Shown one piece after another: positions 50,587 through 60,232 of a stretch of 64,000 nt of DNA (the stretch's first letter is position 1; every line of letters starts with the position of its first letter). The translations under genes were made by a program, and so were the position numbers. Under the pieces are notes generated by a model. It had not been told where the DNA came from. It searched no databases and saw only the letters and a program-made list of their open reading frames with translations. Source of the stretch: Thioalkalivibrio sp. ALJT (GTDB lineage: Bacteria > Pseudomonadota > Gammaproteobacteria > Ectothiorhodospirales > Ectothiorhodospiraceae); NCBI RefSeq assembly GCF_000381825.1, contig NZ_KB907129.1:1-64000 (forward strand), written 5' to 3'.

Positions 50587-51108
50587 TCAGGAGAGGATCG
50601 GGGGTCGGTATATCGCGGCCGCAGGCGGACCGCTCTGGAACGAATACAGGCGCATGGCCTGCCTCACCAGGGCCGGAAAACCGGTTCCGGACGAAACTGG
50701 CATGCCCTGGCAATGGCCGCAGGCGGAACAGCTGGCCAGACAGGAAGCATCCACGCAGTCGGCGTGCCCAAGCGGGTCGCCGAGATGAGAAGTGTCGGAA
50801 CTTACGGGGCCATGGTGGTCGTGGTGCGAATCAGCGGCGTGCCCGGCGTGCTGACCATGCCTATGGTGGTCGTGCCGGGCGGCGCCCTGGTCATGGTCCC
50901 GTCCATGGTGGTACCGGTCAGCACCATGGGCATGGGTCTGAGCATGACGCACGTGCGAATCGTCGGCGGACGGAGTTCCGTGCATCGCCGCGTGACCGGC
51001 GTGACCGCCTTCCATGCCCACTGCCGCAGCCACCGCCGGCAGACCGGCAATCGCCGCCACCAGCATCCAGCACAGCAGTTGTCGGAAGACCCGTTTCACA
51101 TCAGACAT
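50587..51108 (-). CDS. CopL-like His-rich secreted protein
   Basis: A 173-residue exported protein: signal peptide (LLCWMLVAAIAGLPAVAAA), a central region with more than 25 histidines (GGHAGHAAMHG, HHGRDHDQGAARHDHHRHG), a cysteine cluster CVDASCLASCSACGHCQG and the C-terminal pattern PPAAAIYRPPILS. This layout resembles CopL and related small copper-responsive proteins that precede copA genes. It is the first gene of the copper cluster. Family assignment is by pattern and context; only metal binding and export are directly supported. ATG 51108 is the chosen start. Confidence 0.7.
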   Translation of the reverse strand: MSDVKRVFRQLLCWMLVAAIAGLPAVAAAVGMEGGHAGHAAMHGTPSADDSHVRHAQTHAHGADRYHHGRDHDQGAARHDHHRHGQHAGHAADSHHDHHGPVSSDTSHLGDPLGHADCVDASCLASCSACGHCQGMPVSSGTGFPALVRQAMRLYSFQSGPPAAAIYRPPILS

Positions 51109-51263
51109 CCCGCAAGCGGGCACCCCGGCCCGACATGAACACGCAAAATACCACATCCCGTCACAACCACCGCAGGGGCCTGCTCGCAGGCGAAGCCTCT
51201 GCCCGCGTCCGACTGTGACGGGACATTTGCCTGCAAGCAGACTCCTGCAAATCAACCCTCCTG

Positions 51264-51281
51264 GGAGACACTGATTCAGGT
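51264..51281. repeat. Solitary MITE-type end overlapping the pepN stop codon
   Basis: GGAGACACTGATTCAGGT matches the consensus element end (GGAAACACTGATTCATGT) at 16 of 18 positions. It spans the pepN stop codon (51276-51278). No second end lies within the 167-base pepN-copL gap. The gap otherwise contains a nested inverted repeat TTTGC...GCAAA / CTGC-TT-GCAG near 51228-51255, without a U-tract. Confidence 0.45.
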
Positions 51282-53918
51282 GTCGGCCAGCGCGCGCTCG
51301 ATCACGTCGCGCAGGTCGCGTGACAGTTCGAGCGCGGCGAGGCGCTCGAGTTCCGCGCGCATCTGCTCGCCGCGGGCGCTGTCCACCTTCTGCCAGCGCG
51401 TCAGCGGCTGGGCCAGGCGCGCGGCGGTCTGCGGGTTCATCGCGTCCAGCTTCTCGACGAAGCCGCCCATACGGCGGTAGCCCGCGCCGTCTTCCTGGTG
51501 GAAGTGGCGTTCGTTGCGCGCCATGAACGGCCCGAGCACCGCACGCACCCGGTTCGGGTTGGTCCAGCGAAAGCCTGGATGCTCCAGCAGCGCCTCCAGG
51601 CGCTCGAAGCCGCCCGGGACCTGACTGCCGGCCTGCAGGCCGAAGTACTTGTCCAGCACCAGCGGGTCGTCGCGGTAGCGCTGCTCGAAGTCCGTCAGCA
51701 GCACCTGACGGGCCTCGTGATCCAGCTCGTTCACCGCATTCAGCGCGCCCATGCGCATGGTCATGCTGCGCGCCTTCTGGTACTGCGCCAGGGCCTCGGG
51801 CACCGCGGCCTGGTCGCCGGCCGCCACACGCAGCGCCAGCAGGCGGTTGCGCAGCTGGCGCCGACCCATCGCCTCGGCGGTGAAGGCCCCGTTGTCCACA
51901 TCGTCCAGCTTCGGCTGGATCTGCTGCATCGCACCCGCCAGCGGGGCATAGAGCCGCTTCTCCAGGTCGTCGCGCTCCATGCGCAGGCGCACCGGATCGA
52001 CGCGCTCGAACAGCTCGGCCAGCTCGCGCGTGGGCGGCAGCTGCAGGATGGTCGCCAGCAGCACCGGCTCGATCGCCGGGTCCTCGATCAGGGCACGCAG
52101 GGCGTGCTCGGTGGCGGCCTCCAGCGCGGAGTCCGCAGCGTCGTGCTCGATACGCGCGCGGATGGCACGGCGGAACAGGGTCTGCGCGGCCTCCCAGCGG
52201 GCGAAGGCATCGTCGTCATGCGCCAGCAGGTGGGCCAGCTCGTCCACGCCCTGGTTGGCGTTCAGGATCACCGGGGCGGAGAAGCCGCGCAGCCAGGAGA
52301 TCGCGACCGGCTCGGCGGACAGATCTTCGAAGCAGAAGGTGTGCTCGGCGGCATCCAGCTCCAGCACCCATTCGTCGCGCGCGGCGTCGTCGCCTTCCCG
52401 GCGCGCGCGGATGCGCTGGCCGTCGGCGCCGAGGAAGGCGACCCGCACCGGGATCACCACCGGCTCCTTGTGCGCCTGGCCCGGGGTCGGCGGGGTCTCC
52501 TGCGCCAGCGTGATGCGGGCGGGGCCACCGGGGCCGTCAAAGGCGGTACTCGCGGTCACATGCGGGGTGCCGGCCTGGGTGTACCAGCGCTTGAAGCGGG
52601 CGAGATCGCGCCCGCTGGCCTCGGCCATTACCGCGACAAAGTCGTCCGTCGTCACGGCCTGGCCGTCGAAGCGCTTGAAGTAGAGATCCAGCCCGCGGCG
52701 GAAGGTCTCGCGCCCGATCAGGGTGCGCAGCATGCGGATCAGCTCCGCGCCCTTCTCGTAGACCGTCAGGGTGTAGAAGTTATTGATCTCGGCGTAGTGG
52801 TCCGGGCGCACCGGGTGCGCCAGCGGGCCCGCGTCCTCCGGGAACTGGAAGGCGCGCAGCATGGCGACATCGTCGATGCGCTTGACCCCGAACAGCGTGC
52901 AGTCGGTGGTGAACTCCTGATCGCGGAAGACCGTGAGCCCTTCCTTCAGCGACAGCTGGAACCAGTCGCGGCAGGTCACGCGGTTGCCCGACCAGTTGTG
53001 GAAGTACTCGTGGGCGATCACCGACTCGATGGCGACAAAGTCACTGTCGGTGGCGGTGTCGGGGCTGGCCAGCACGAACTTGGCGTTGAAAAGGTTCAGC
53101 CCCTTGTTCTCCATCGCCCCCATGTTGAAGTCGTCCACCGCAACGATCATGTACACGTCCAGATCGTATTCGCGGCCGAAGGCCTCCTCGTCATAACGCA
53201 TCGCGCGCTTCAGCGAGGCCAGCGCGTGATCGCAGCGATCGGCGTTGTGCGCCTCGACATACAGTTCCAGCGCCACCTCGCGCCCGGACATGGTGGTGAA
53301 GGTGTCGCGCTGGCAGGCCAGATCCCCGGCGACCAGCGCAAACAGGTACGACGGCTTGGGGAACGGGTCCTCCCACACCGCGTAGTGGCGCCCGCCGTCC
53401 AGCTCGCCGGCCTCCACACGGTTGCCATTCGCCAGCAGCACCGGGTACTGCGCCCGGTCCGCCTCCAGCCGCACGCGGTAGGTGGTCAACACATCCGGGC
53501 GGTCGGGGAAGAACGTGATGCGGCGAAAGCCCTCCGGCTCGCACTGCGTGCACAGGTTCCCGCTGGAGGCGTACAGGCCCTCCAGCGCGGTGTTCTGCTC
53601 CGGGTGGCAGCGGCTGACGATCTCCAGCCGCGCCGCCTCCGGCAGGCCGTGCAGCAGCAGGCCCTCGCCATCCTGCTCCAGAAGGCCCTCGCCCGGCTCC
53701 GCGCCATCCACGGTCAGCGACACCAGCTCCACACCATCACCGTAGAGCCGCAGCGCCCCGTTCGGCTCCGCCGCCTGCGGGTTGCGCCGCACCGCCATGC
53801 GCGTGGTCACCTCGGTGGTCGCCGCGGCCAGATCAAAGTCCAGCTCCAGGCTCTCCACCACAAACGCCGGCGGCTGGTACTCGCTCAGGTAAACCGCCCG
53901 GGTATTCGCATCACGCAT
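51276..53918 (-). CDS. pepN: Aminopeptidase N
   Basis: PepN is the main cytosolic M1 zinc aminopeptidase for peptide turnover. The 880-residue length fits the family. The exopeptidase signature GAMEN is at 267-271 and the zinc motif HEYFHNW starts at His303, with the third ligand in [16 protein letters not shown] 53918 starts directly in family sequence. It is divergent from tatD. Confidence 0.97.
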   Translation of the reverse strand: MRDANTRAVYLSEYQPPAFVVESLELDFDLAAATTEVTTRMAVRRNPQAAEPNGALRLYGDGVELVSLTVDGAEPGEGLLEQDGEGLLLHGLPEAARLEIVSRCHPEQNTALEGLYASSGNLCTQCEPEGFRRITFFPDRPDVLTTYRVRLEADRAQYPVLLANGNRVEAGELDGGRHYAVWEDPFPKPSYLFALVAGDLACQRDTFTTMSGREVALELYVEAHNADRCDHALASLKRAMRYDEEAFGREYDLDVYMIVAVDDFNMGAMENKGLNLFNAKFVLASPDTATDSDFVAIESVIAHEYFHNWSGNRVTCRDWFQLSLKEGLTVFRDQEFTTDCTLFGVKRIDDVAMLRAFQFPEDAGPLAHPVRPDHYAEINNFYTLTVYEKGAELIRMLRTLIGRETFRRGLDLYFKRFDGQAVTTDDFVAVMAEASGRDLARFKRWYTQAGTPHVTASTAFDGPGGPARITLAQETPPTPGQAHKEPVVIPVRVAFLGADGQRIRARREGDDAARDEWVLELDAAEHTFCFEDLSAEPVAISWLRGFSAPVILNANQGVDELAHLLAHDDDAFARWEAAQTLFRRAIRARIEHDAADSALEAATEHALRALIEDPAIEPVLLATILQLPPTRELAELFERVDPVRLRMERDDLEKRLYAPLAGAMQQIQPKLDDVDNGAFTAEAMGRRQLRNRLLALRVAAGDQAAVPEALAQYQKARSMTMRMGALNAVNELDHEARQVLLTDFEQRYRDDPLVLDKYFGLQAGSQVPGGFERLEALLEHPGFRWTNPNRVRAVLGPFMARNERHFHQEDGAGYRRMGGFVEKLDAMNPQTAARLAQPLTRWQKVDSARGEQMRAELERLAALELSRDLRDVIERALADT

Positions 53919-54076
53919 TCCAGACTCCAGATCAAAAACATTGCCGAAGATTTAACACGCCGCCGCGCTACCGACGTCAAACCCGGACGCCAGCGCCGTC
54001 ATTGCAACCACCGGGTTTCCGTCACAACAGAGCCGTTGATCTGGCGCTGCGCGTCCAATCCGTTAGCATACCGCGC

Positions 54077-54898
54077 ATGGAATGGATCGATATCTGCTTC
54101 AACCTCACCCACGAGTCCTTCAAAAAGGAACGCGCCGAGGTCCTCGAGCGCGCCCGCGAGGCCGGCGTCTCCTGGATGCTGATCACCGGCGCCGACGCCC
54201 ACCAGAGCGAGAAATGCCTGGAGATCGCCGACCAGTACCCGGACTGCTGCCGCGCCACCCTGGGCGTGCACCCGCACCTGGCAAAGCAGTGGACCGACGC
54301 GACCGCCGCGCGGTTCAGTGACCTCGCCCGCGCGGACGAAAACGTCGTCGCCATGGGCGAGATGGGGCTGGACTACAACCGCGACCACTCGCCGCGCCCG
54401 CAGCAGCGCATCGCCTTCGAGGCCCAGCTGGAGCTGGCCGCCGATCTCGGCCTGCCGGTGTTCCTGCACGAGCGCGACGCCCACCACGACTTCGCGCAGA
54501 TCCTGCGCCGCTGGCGCGACAAGCTGCCGGCCGCCGTGGTGCACTGCTTTACCGGCGAGGCCGACGCCCTGGCCGAATACCTCGACCTCGACTGCCACAT
54601 CGGCATCACTGGCTGGGTCTGCGACGAACGCCGCGGCACCCACCTGCACCCGCTGGTCCCGCGCATCCCGCGCGGCCGCCTGATGATCGAGACCGACGCC
54701 CCCTACCTCCTGCCACGCACCCTGCCCAAGGGCAGCGGCAAGAAGATCGGCAACGGTCGGCGCAACGAGCCCGCCTTTCTCCCCCACATCGGCGAATACG
54801 TGGCCCGGCTCCGCGACGAGACCCCGGAAGACCTCGCCGCCCACACCACCGCCACCGCCCGCGCCTTCTACAACCTGCCGTCCGGCACCCGCGGGTGA
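54077..54898 (+). CDS. tatD: TatD-family 3'-5' DNase
   Basis: TatD is a metal-dependent 3'-5' exonuclease of the amidohydrolase superfamily linked to DNA repair after oxidative damage. The 273-residue product closely follows E. coli Tat[75 protein letters not shown] and [14 protein letters not shown] 54077 starts at the conserved N-terminus; the longer open frame overlaps the pepN upstream region. Behind it lies an inverted repeat AGTTG...CAACT (54914-54938) with an A7 loop. Confidence 0.94.
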   Translation: MEWIDICFNLTHESFKKERAEVLERAREAGVSWMLITGADAHQSEKCLEIADQYPDCCRATLGVHPHLAKQWTDATAARFSDLARADENVVAMGEMGLDYNRDHSPRPQQRIAFEAQLELAADLGLPVFLHERDAHHDFAQILRRWRDKLPAAVVHCFTGEADALAEYLDLDCHIGITGWVCDERRGTHLHPLVPRIPRGRLMIETDAPYLLPRTLPKGSGKKIGNGRRNEPAFLPHIGEYVARLRDETPEDLAAHTTATARAFYNLPSGTRG

Positions 54899-55055
54899 AG
54901 CCCGAGGCGATTGAGTTGGTGCAAAAAAAGCAACAACTGCCGCAGACGTCACGACCTGCCAGACCGGATACTTCAACCTCAACGCCGTTATCTCGGTCGG
55001 CTATCGAGTTCATTTCCGGGGGAGAGGTCCACGGGACCATCCGGCATCCGTGATT

Positions 55056-55167
55056 CCCGATCGGTAATAAATCCGCCGAATAAGGCTTGCACGGCACACT
55101 TTTTACCGAACGGGATCATATTTGTTGTGACGGAGCCAGAATCGTGCGATTCTTCCCGATCGGTACT
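55056..55167 (+). promoter_or_regulatory. Three operator repeats before hipB
   Basis: CCCGATCGGTAAT (55056-55068), its near-reverse complement TTACCGAACGGGA (55103-55115) and CCCGATCGGTACT (55155-55167) lie in the hipB leader, the last ending six bases before the hipB ATG. Centres are about 47-52 bp apart, close to five helical turns. HipB dimers in E. coli bind several palindromes in their own promoter and bend the DNA, so these are the likely autoregulatory sites. The core CCGATCGG is palindromic. Confidence 0.7.
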
Positions 55168-55173
55168 ATCGGC

Positions 55174-55428
55174 ATGAACCGCATGACACCCGACCTCACG
55201 CCATTGCAGATTCGCAGCCCGGCGGATCTGGGTCACCAGATCCGGACCGCTCGCAAGGCACAGGGCCTGACACAGGCCCAGCTGGCCGAAACGGCCGGCG
55301 TCGGCACACGCTTCGTCTCGGAACTGGAACGGGGCAAGGAAACCGCGCGGCTGGGGCTGTCCCTGGAGATCGCGCGTCTCGTCGGCATCGACATCCTGGC
55401 CCGGCCGCGAGGCGCCGCAAGACCGTGA
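55174..55428 (+). CDS. hipB: HipB-like antitoxin, XRE-type DNA-binding protein
   Basis: An 84-residue helix-turn-helix protein: LGHQIRTARKAQGLTQAQLAETAGVGTR... carries the XRE fold, with SELERGKETARLGLSLEIARLVGID downstream, the usual HipB pattern. It should bind the operators upstream and neutralise HipA. Start ATG 55174; ATG 55183 is in frame. Its TGA overlaps the hipA GTG, so the two are translationally coupled. Confidence 0.9.
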   Translation: MNRMTPDLTPLQIRSPADLGHQIRTARKAQGLTQAQLAETAGVGTRFVSELERGKETARLGLSLEIARLVGIDILARPRGAARP

Positions 55429-56681
55429 CCAGCGCACTGTGCGTCTGGTACGGGCAGCAGCCTGTCGGCCGCCTGCTCCTCACCCCAGGCCGGCAAATGG
55501 CCTTTTGCTACGATAGCGACTGGCTCACCGATGGCTGGCCGATCTCCTGCAGCCTGCCGCTGACCGAAACCGGGGACTTCGTCCCGCCGGACATGCGCGG
55601 TCACCACTTCTTTGCCAATCTGTTGCCGGAGGGTGGCGCCCGGGACCGCCTGGTGCGCTGGCTGGGCATCGCCGACGATGATTTTCTGCTTCTGGAACGG
55701 CTCGGGGCCGATTGCGCCGGCGCCCTGCAGATCCTCCCGGAAGGCGAGCCGCCAGACGCCACCAGCGAAATCTGCCATGCGCTGGAGAACGAGCATCTGC
55801 TACGTACCATCGGCAGCGGGCAGAGCCACTGGACGGGACATGACGAGCCCCCGCGCCTCTCGCTCGCCGGCGCCCAGGACAAGCTGGCCGTCCGGGCCGG
55901 GCGGCAAGAGAACCGTTGGCAATTCTTTCTGCCGGCGCCGGGCACGGCCTCCACCCACATCCTCAAGCTTCCGGTACCGGATCTGCGGCATATCCCGCTG
56001 TTCGAGGCCTTCACCACCTTTCTCGCTCGAGAGCTCGACCTGCCCGCCGCCCCCGTCGAACCGGTACTCCTGAACCAGGAGACTCTATCCCTGAGCGAAC
56101 GCTTCGATCGCCGGACGGAGGGCAAGCGCGTCGTGCGCCTTCATCAAGAAGATCTTTGCCAGGCACAAGGGCTTTCCCGTGCGGACAAGTACAGCCGATC
56201 CCCTGCCACCTTCTCCACCATCACCGACATCCTTCGCGAGCACTCGACCCGGCCCGCGCGCGACATTCAGACCCTGGCCGCATGGCAAATCTTCAACGCC
56301 CTTGCGGGCAACACCGATGGTCACCTGAAGAACCTCTCCCTGCTTGCCACATCCGGCGGCGGATGGGCATTGGCCCCCTGGTACGATCTGGTAAGCACGC
56401 TCGCCATACCCCGCATCAGCCATCGCATGGCACTGCCAATCGGCGCCGCCGAGGACCCGCAGAACCTGCATCGCAATCACTGGGAGGCCTTCGCCCACCA
56501 ACTCGGCGTATCCCCTCGCCTGGTCCAGCGCCTGATCCGCTCCCAGGCCGAGCGCCTGCAGGAAAACGCCGATGCCTGGCACGACGCCTTTCAGGACCGT
56601 CACGGCGAATTTCCCGCGCTGCAGCGAGTCCGGACCGTCATCCGGCGCCAGACCCGAAAGGCCCTGCGCGACTGGCTATAG
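55425..56681 (+). CDS. hipA: HipA-like serine/threonine kinase toxin
   Basis: HipA toxins phosphorylate a target such as glutamyl-tRNA synthetase and induce growth arrest and persistence. The 418-residue protein has the autophosphorylation loop LSLAGAQDKLAV with Ser147, the ATP-site Lys181 in HILKLP, the catalytic NTDGHLKN (Asp298, Asn303) and the metal Asp321 in APWYDL, so it appears catalytically intact. GTG start, overlapping hipB by four bases. Converges on the large PEP-synthase-like gene. The target cannot be deduced from sequence. Confidence 0.92.
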   Translation: MTSALCVWYGQQPVGRLLLTPGRQMAFCYDSDWLTDGWPISCSLPLTETGDFVPPDMRGHHFFANLLPEGGARDRLVRWLGIADDDFLLLERLGADCAGALQILPEGEPPDATSEICHALENEHLLRTIGSGQSHWTGHDEPPRLSLAGAQDKLAVRAGRQENRWQFFLPAPGTASTHILKLPVPDLRHIPLFEAFTTFLARELDLPAAPVEPVLLNQETLSLSERFDRRTEGKRVVRLHQEDLCQAQGLSRADKYSRSPATFSTITDILREHSTRPARDIQTLAAWQIFNALAGNTDGHLKNLSLLATSGGGWALAPWYDLVSTLAIPRISHRMALPIGAAEDPQNLHRNHWEAFAHQLGVSPRLVQRLIRSQAERLQENADAWHDAFQDRHGEFPALQRVRTVIRRQTRKALRDWL

Positions 56682-56746
56682 CCCGTGGCCGACCACGCCG
56701 TCCTGCCCCGCTCCAGCTCGGAACCGGCGCCGGCGAGCGACGGGGT

Positions 56747-59371
56747 TCAGCCGTTGCCGGGCTGACAGGCGAGCAGGCGCTGCTGCACCACGTCGGCGAT
56801 GACCCGCAGGGGGGCGTCGCGGGTGTCGTGGAGCTGCACGGTTGCGAGGACGGCGGGGTCGATGGACTCGCCGAGGTCGACCTCGAGCGTGTGCGCGGGG
56901 CACTGGTCGAGCCAGGCCGGGTAGTACTCGCAGCGGGGCTCGGTGGGGAACAGCGCGGCATAGGCGATCCGGGCCTCGACCAGGTCCTGGAAGAAGTGGC
57001 TGCCGAACGAGAGGTCCGGGACCATGCCGGCCTCGAGGTCAGCCACCTCCACCAGCATGCGGATGCGGTCGATATCGGCAAAGCGTACCGGGACGCCGAG
57101 TTCCGGGGTGCTGGTGCCCCAGCGGCCGGGGCCGATCAGGAGGGTCGTGGCATCTTCGAGTGCGCGGAGCTGGCGGTTGAGTGCGCCCACCAGGCGGGCC
57201 ACGGCGTACTTCTGCGCGCGGGACAGCGCCGCGTAGCGGGCGGCGTCCACGCGGATCACGCGCTCGATGGCCAGGTCCATGTTGCCGCCCATGAAGCAGC
57301 CGTCGCTGGCGAAGAACAGGCGCTGCGGGTCGACCCGGTGCGGCAGTTCGACCGGCTGGTCGCTGCCGAGGGTGGCGAGCGGGCGGCACTGCACCAGGTT
57401 CACGCCGGCGTTGCCGTCGGCGTCCAGGTGCACGGTGAACTCGACGTCCACCGGGTGGGCGTAGGCGGCCTCCAGGGTCTTGAGCAGCTCGCGCATCAGC
57501 GGGGCGAAATCGGTGCGCTGCAGCAGCGGGATGAAGGTCACCCGCCACAGGCGCTCCTCGCGCCCCTGCTCGCGGGCGCGGCGGGCGGCCTCGCGGTCGA
57601 TCTCGCCGAGCAGGTGGAGCGGCAGGGCCGGCGCGGCCTCGGCCAGTTGCTGGACGGGGACGGCGGCCTCGCGGTTGGCCTCGATGTCGAGTACGTCGGC
57701 GGCGTGCTGGGAGTAGCGGTAGGCCTCGTCCCGACTGTGGAACGGTCGCCGTTCGGGCTGATCCAGCGCCACCACGCAGGCGTGGTCGCGCGCGACCCGG
57801 TCCACCGCGCGAGTGCCCAGCCCCAGCACCAGGCGCAGCATCCCGGCGGACGGATCCAGCGCGCCGTCCCACACGAAGGTATTCCAGGAGACCCCGACGC
57901 CGGCGGCGTCCGGCAGGTAGCGGGAGCCGTGGTAGCGCCCGTTGACCCGCTGCAGCAGCAGCGCCATGGGCTCTTCCCGGTCCATCAGCCCGCGCTGCTG
58001 GCGGTAACTCAGCGCATCATCACTCATGGTCGAGGCATAGACCCGGCGGATGGCGTCCTCCAGCCGCGCCAGGCGCTCGCCGGGGCTGCCCTGGTTCACG
58101 CAGAACACGCTCTCGTACTTGCCGGCAAAGGCGTTGCCGAAGCCGTCTTCCAGCAGGCTGCTGGAACGCACCAGGATCGGGTACTGCCCGTAGTGGTCGA
58201 GCACCCGCTCCAGTTCGCGGCGCACCTCCGGCGGGATCTCGCCGTGCAGCATGTCTTGGCGCAGGCTGCGCGCCTCGTCGAAGTAGCCTTCCGGGGTGCG
58301 CTGGCGCATCAGCCGCGGCCACCAGCCATTGTGTACCAGATAGGCGTAGTACACATCCGCGCCGATGAAGTGCGAGTCGTGCGGTTCCAGCGCCCGCCCC
58401 CAGCGCTGCGGGTCCTGCGCGAGCAGGATGCGCCGCGCCAGCAGCATACCCGCGGCCTTGCCGCCGATGTAGCCGCTGCCGACCATGCGTTCGCGGATCG
58501 CCAGCAGCTCCTCCAGCCCGAGGTGGCGCCGCGCCAGTTCCAGCATGCGCTCGTCGCGGCCGATCAGCACCCGCAGGATGTCGTCCTGCACCCGGGCGCG
58601 GTCGGCCGCCGGCGTGCCCTCCGCCAGCGCGTCGGAGGCCGCGAGGAACAGGCGGTCCCAGTAGTCCAGCAACTGCCGCCCGTGCGGCTGGCCGGGGCGC
58701 TGTTCCTCCAGCAGCGCCTGCAGCCGCGTGGCCTCGCTGCTGTCCACCACCGGTTCGAACTGCATGCCGCACTGGCGGTGCGGCAGGAACATGGTCGGCG
58801 AGCTGCGCTGCCACACCTTCACCGGCTGCACGTGCACCGCGTCGCCGGCGCGGCGCACGTCGATCAGTACCTGCGTGGTCTCGCGGATGCGCGCCAGCGT
58901 GGTATGCGAATGGCTGTGCGGATGCAGTGCGAACCAAGCCACCGTATCCATCTCGTACAGATACGGACAGATGGCGCGGAAGAAGTTGCCCACCATGTGG
59001 TCGGTGGCCCAGGCCTCCAGCAGATCCGACAGGCAGTCGCACAGATAAAAGGCGCCGCGGCCATGCTCGGTGATCAGGCGGAACACGTGGCGGGTGAACG
59101 GCTCGAAGCCGCGCAGGGCGTCGATGGCCACCACCTTGACCCCCGGCCCCGGCTCCACCAGCGGCACATGGCGGCCGAAGCGCAGGTAGATAATGGTACG
59201 CCCTCGGGCACGAGCTGCCGCCACGAATGGCTCGACGAAGCGGCGGTAGTCCTCGATCGCGTCGACCCGCCAGACCACGTTATCGCCGACCCGCAGTCCG
59301 TCAAGCACATGGTCCAGGCCTTCCAGCCCGGTGGAGACGGCTGCCTGCTGCGCCTGCGGATCATGGGTCAT
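56747..59371 (-). CDS. PEP-synthase/PPDK N-terminal domain protein with a degenerate RecA/KaiC-like domain
   Basis: An 874-residue protein. Residues 1-200 resemble a RecA/KaiC-type core (STGLEGLDHVLDGLRVGDNVVW, Walker B-like FYLCDCLSDLLEAW), but the P-loop GxxxxGKT is absent. From about 290 it has the ATP-grasp PPDK_N domain: YIGGKAAGM (301-309), VRSSSLLEDGFGNAFAGKYES (from 401) and LVQCRPLA near 690; a further segment carries GPGRWGTSTPELGVP. The phosphohistidine swivel and PEP-binding domains of real PEP synthase are missing. It may phosphorylate or bind a partner; the reaction is unknown. It is divergent from a GcvR-like gene. Confidence 0.82.
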   Translation of the reverse strand: MTHDPQAQQAAVSTGLEGLDHVLDGLRVGDNVVWRVDAIEDYRRFVEPFVAAARARGRTIIYLRFGRHVPLVEPGPGVKVVAIDALRGFEPFTRHVFRLITEHGRGAFYLCDCLSDLLEAWATDHMVGNFFRAICPYLYEMDTVAWFALHPHSHSHTTLARIRETTQVLIDVRRAGDAVHVQPVKVWQRSSPTMFLPHRQCGMQFEPVVDSSEATRLQALLEEQRPGQPHGRQLLDYWDRLFLAASDALAEGTPAADRARVQDDILRVLIGRDERMLELARRHLGLEELLAIRERMVGSGYIGGKAAGMLLARRILLAQDPQRWGRALEPHDSHFIGADVYYAYLVHNGWWPRLMRQRTPEGYFDEARSLRQDMLHGEIPPEVRRELERVLDHYGQYPILVRSSSLLEDGFGNAFAGKYESVFCVNQGSPGERLARLEDAIRRVYASTMSDDALSYRQQRGLMDREEPMALLLQRVNGRYHGSRYLPDAAGVGVSWNTFVWDGALDPSAGMLRLVLGLGTRAVDRVARDHACVVALDQPERRPFHSRDEAYRYSQHAADVLDIEANREAAVPVQQLAEAAPALPLHLLGEIDREAARRAREQGREERLWRVTFIPLLQRTDFAPLMRELLKTLEAAYAHPVDVEFTVHLDADGNAGVNLVQCRPLATLGSDQPVELPHRVDPQRLFFASDGCFMGGNMDLAIERVIRVDAARYAALSRAQKYAVARLVGALNRQLRALEDATTLLIGPGRWGTSTPELGVPVRFADIDRIRMLVEVADLEAGMVPDLSFGSHFFQDLVEARIAYAALFPTEPRCEYYPAWLDQCPAHTLEVDLGESIDPAVLATVQLHDTRDAPLRVIADVVQQRLLACQPGNG

Positions 59372-59390
59372 GGCGTGCCCGTGCGGTCAG

Positions 59391-59424
59391 GGAAATCGGC
59401 TCAATGTACCTGTTTACGCTCGCC
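59391..59424. repeat. Solitary MITE-type end, decayed
   Basis: GGAAATCGGCTCAATGTACC, then TGTTTACGCTCGCC, aligns with both blocks of the element end (GGAAACAC...ATGTAC and ACGCTCGCG) with a short insertion between. It lies 19 bases upstream of the PEP-synthase-like start and 78 bases before the GcvR-like start. No partner end is seen in the 130-base gap. Confidence 0.4.
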
Positions 59425-59501
59425 AGACACCACGATACCCCCGGAGGCTTTCTTTCCGTACGATGGTGGGCCGCGCGCTGCAGCGACACAGGAGACTGAC
59501 C

Positions 59502-60047
59502 ATGAAGACTTCGCTCATTCTGACGCTGGTAGGACCGGACTCTCCGGGGCTTGTCAGTACGGTGGCGGCCCGCGCCCGGGCGGCTGGCGGCAACTGGCTG
59601 GAGAGCCGGATGGCGCAGCTCGCCGGGCAGTTTGCCGGGGTCGTGCTACTGGAGGTAGATGCAGACAAGGCCGACACGCTAGAGGCCGCGCTGCGCGAGC
59701 TGGAAGGCGACGGGCTGCAGGTGCAACTCCAGCGCGGCAGCGAACGGCCGGCGGCGGCGCAGCATCCGGTGGTACTGGATCTGGTCGGGCACGACCGACC
59801 GGGGATCGTGCAGGACATCACCGCCGTACTCTCGCGCCACGGTGTGAGTGTCGAGACCCTGGAAACCGCCTGCGAGCCGGGCTCGATGAATGGAGAACCG
59901 ATGTTCCGCGCAAAGGCCCGGCTGGGCGTTCCCGAGGGTCTGGACCTGCATACCGTACAGGACGACCTGGAGGCCCTGGCCAACGAGCTAATGGTCGACC
60001 TCGAACTCCACGACCCACTACAGGAACCACCCGAGGCCGTGGCCTGA
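59502..60047 (+). CDS. GcvR-like tandem ACT-domain regulatory protein
   Basis: A 181-residue protein with two ACT domains (about 4-80 and 90-172), the arrangement of GcvR, which antagonises GcvA at the glycine-cleavage promoter. The ligand-contact loops appear as LVGPDSPGLVSTVAA and LVGHDRPGIVQDITAVL. No DNA-binding domain is present, so it must act through another protein or bind a small ligand. ATG 59502 follows GGAG. bolA follows after 185 bases. Confidence 0.85.
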   Translation: MKTSLILTLVGPDSPGLVSTVAARARAAGGNWLESRMAQLAGQFAGVVLLEVDADKADTLEAALRELEGDGLQVQLQRGSERPAAAQHPVVLDLVGHDRPGIVQDITAVLSRHGVSVETLETACEPGSMNGEPMFRAKARLGVPEGLDLHTVQDDLEALANELMVDLELHDPLQEPPEAVA

Positions 60048-60232
60048 CCCTGACTGCAGCCCGCGATCAGCCCTGGAGTGCCGCCCGGCTACTGAAGGGA
60101 GCGCACGCGCGGCGAACGATGACTGCTCCGCCGGGCAGCGGCAGCCATGCGGCTGGCCAAGGATCTGGACATGCGGGTACGACACGGCACACTGAGTGCG
60201 ATGTCCCGTTAATCGAAGCACTGGAGTCGTCG

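Noticed and set aside
54899-56746. hipBA as part of a mobile island
   Set aside because: No integrase, tRNA junction or direct repeats border it, and both flanks are ordinary chromosomal genes (tatD and the PEP-synthase-like gene).
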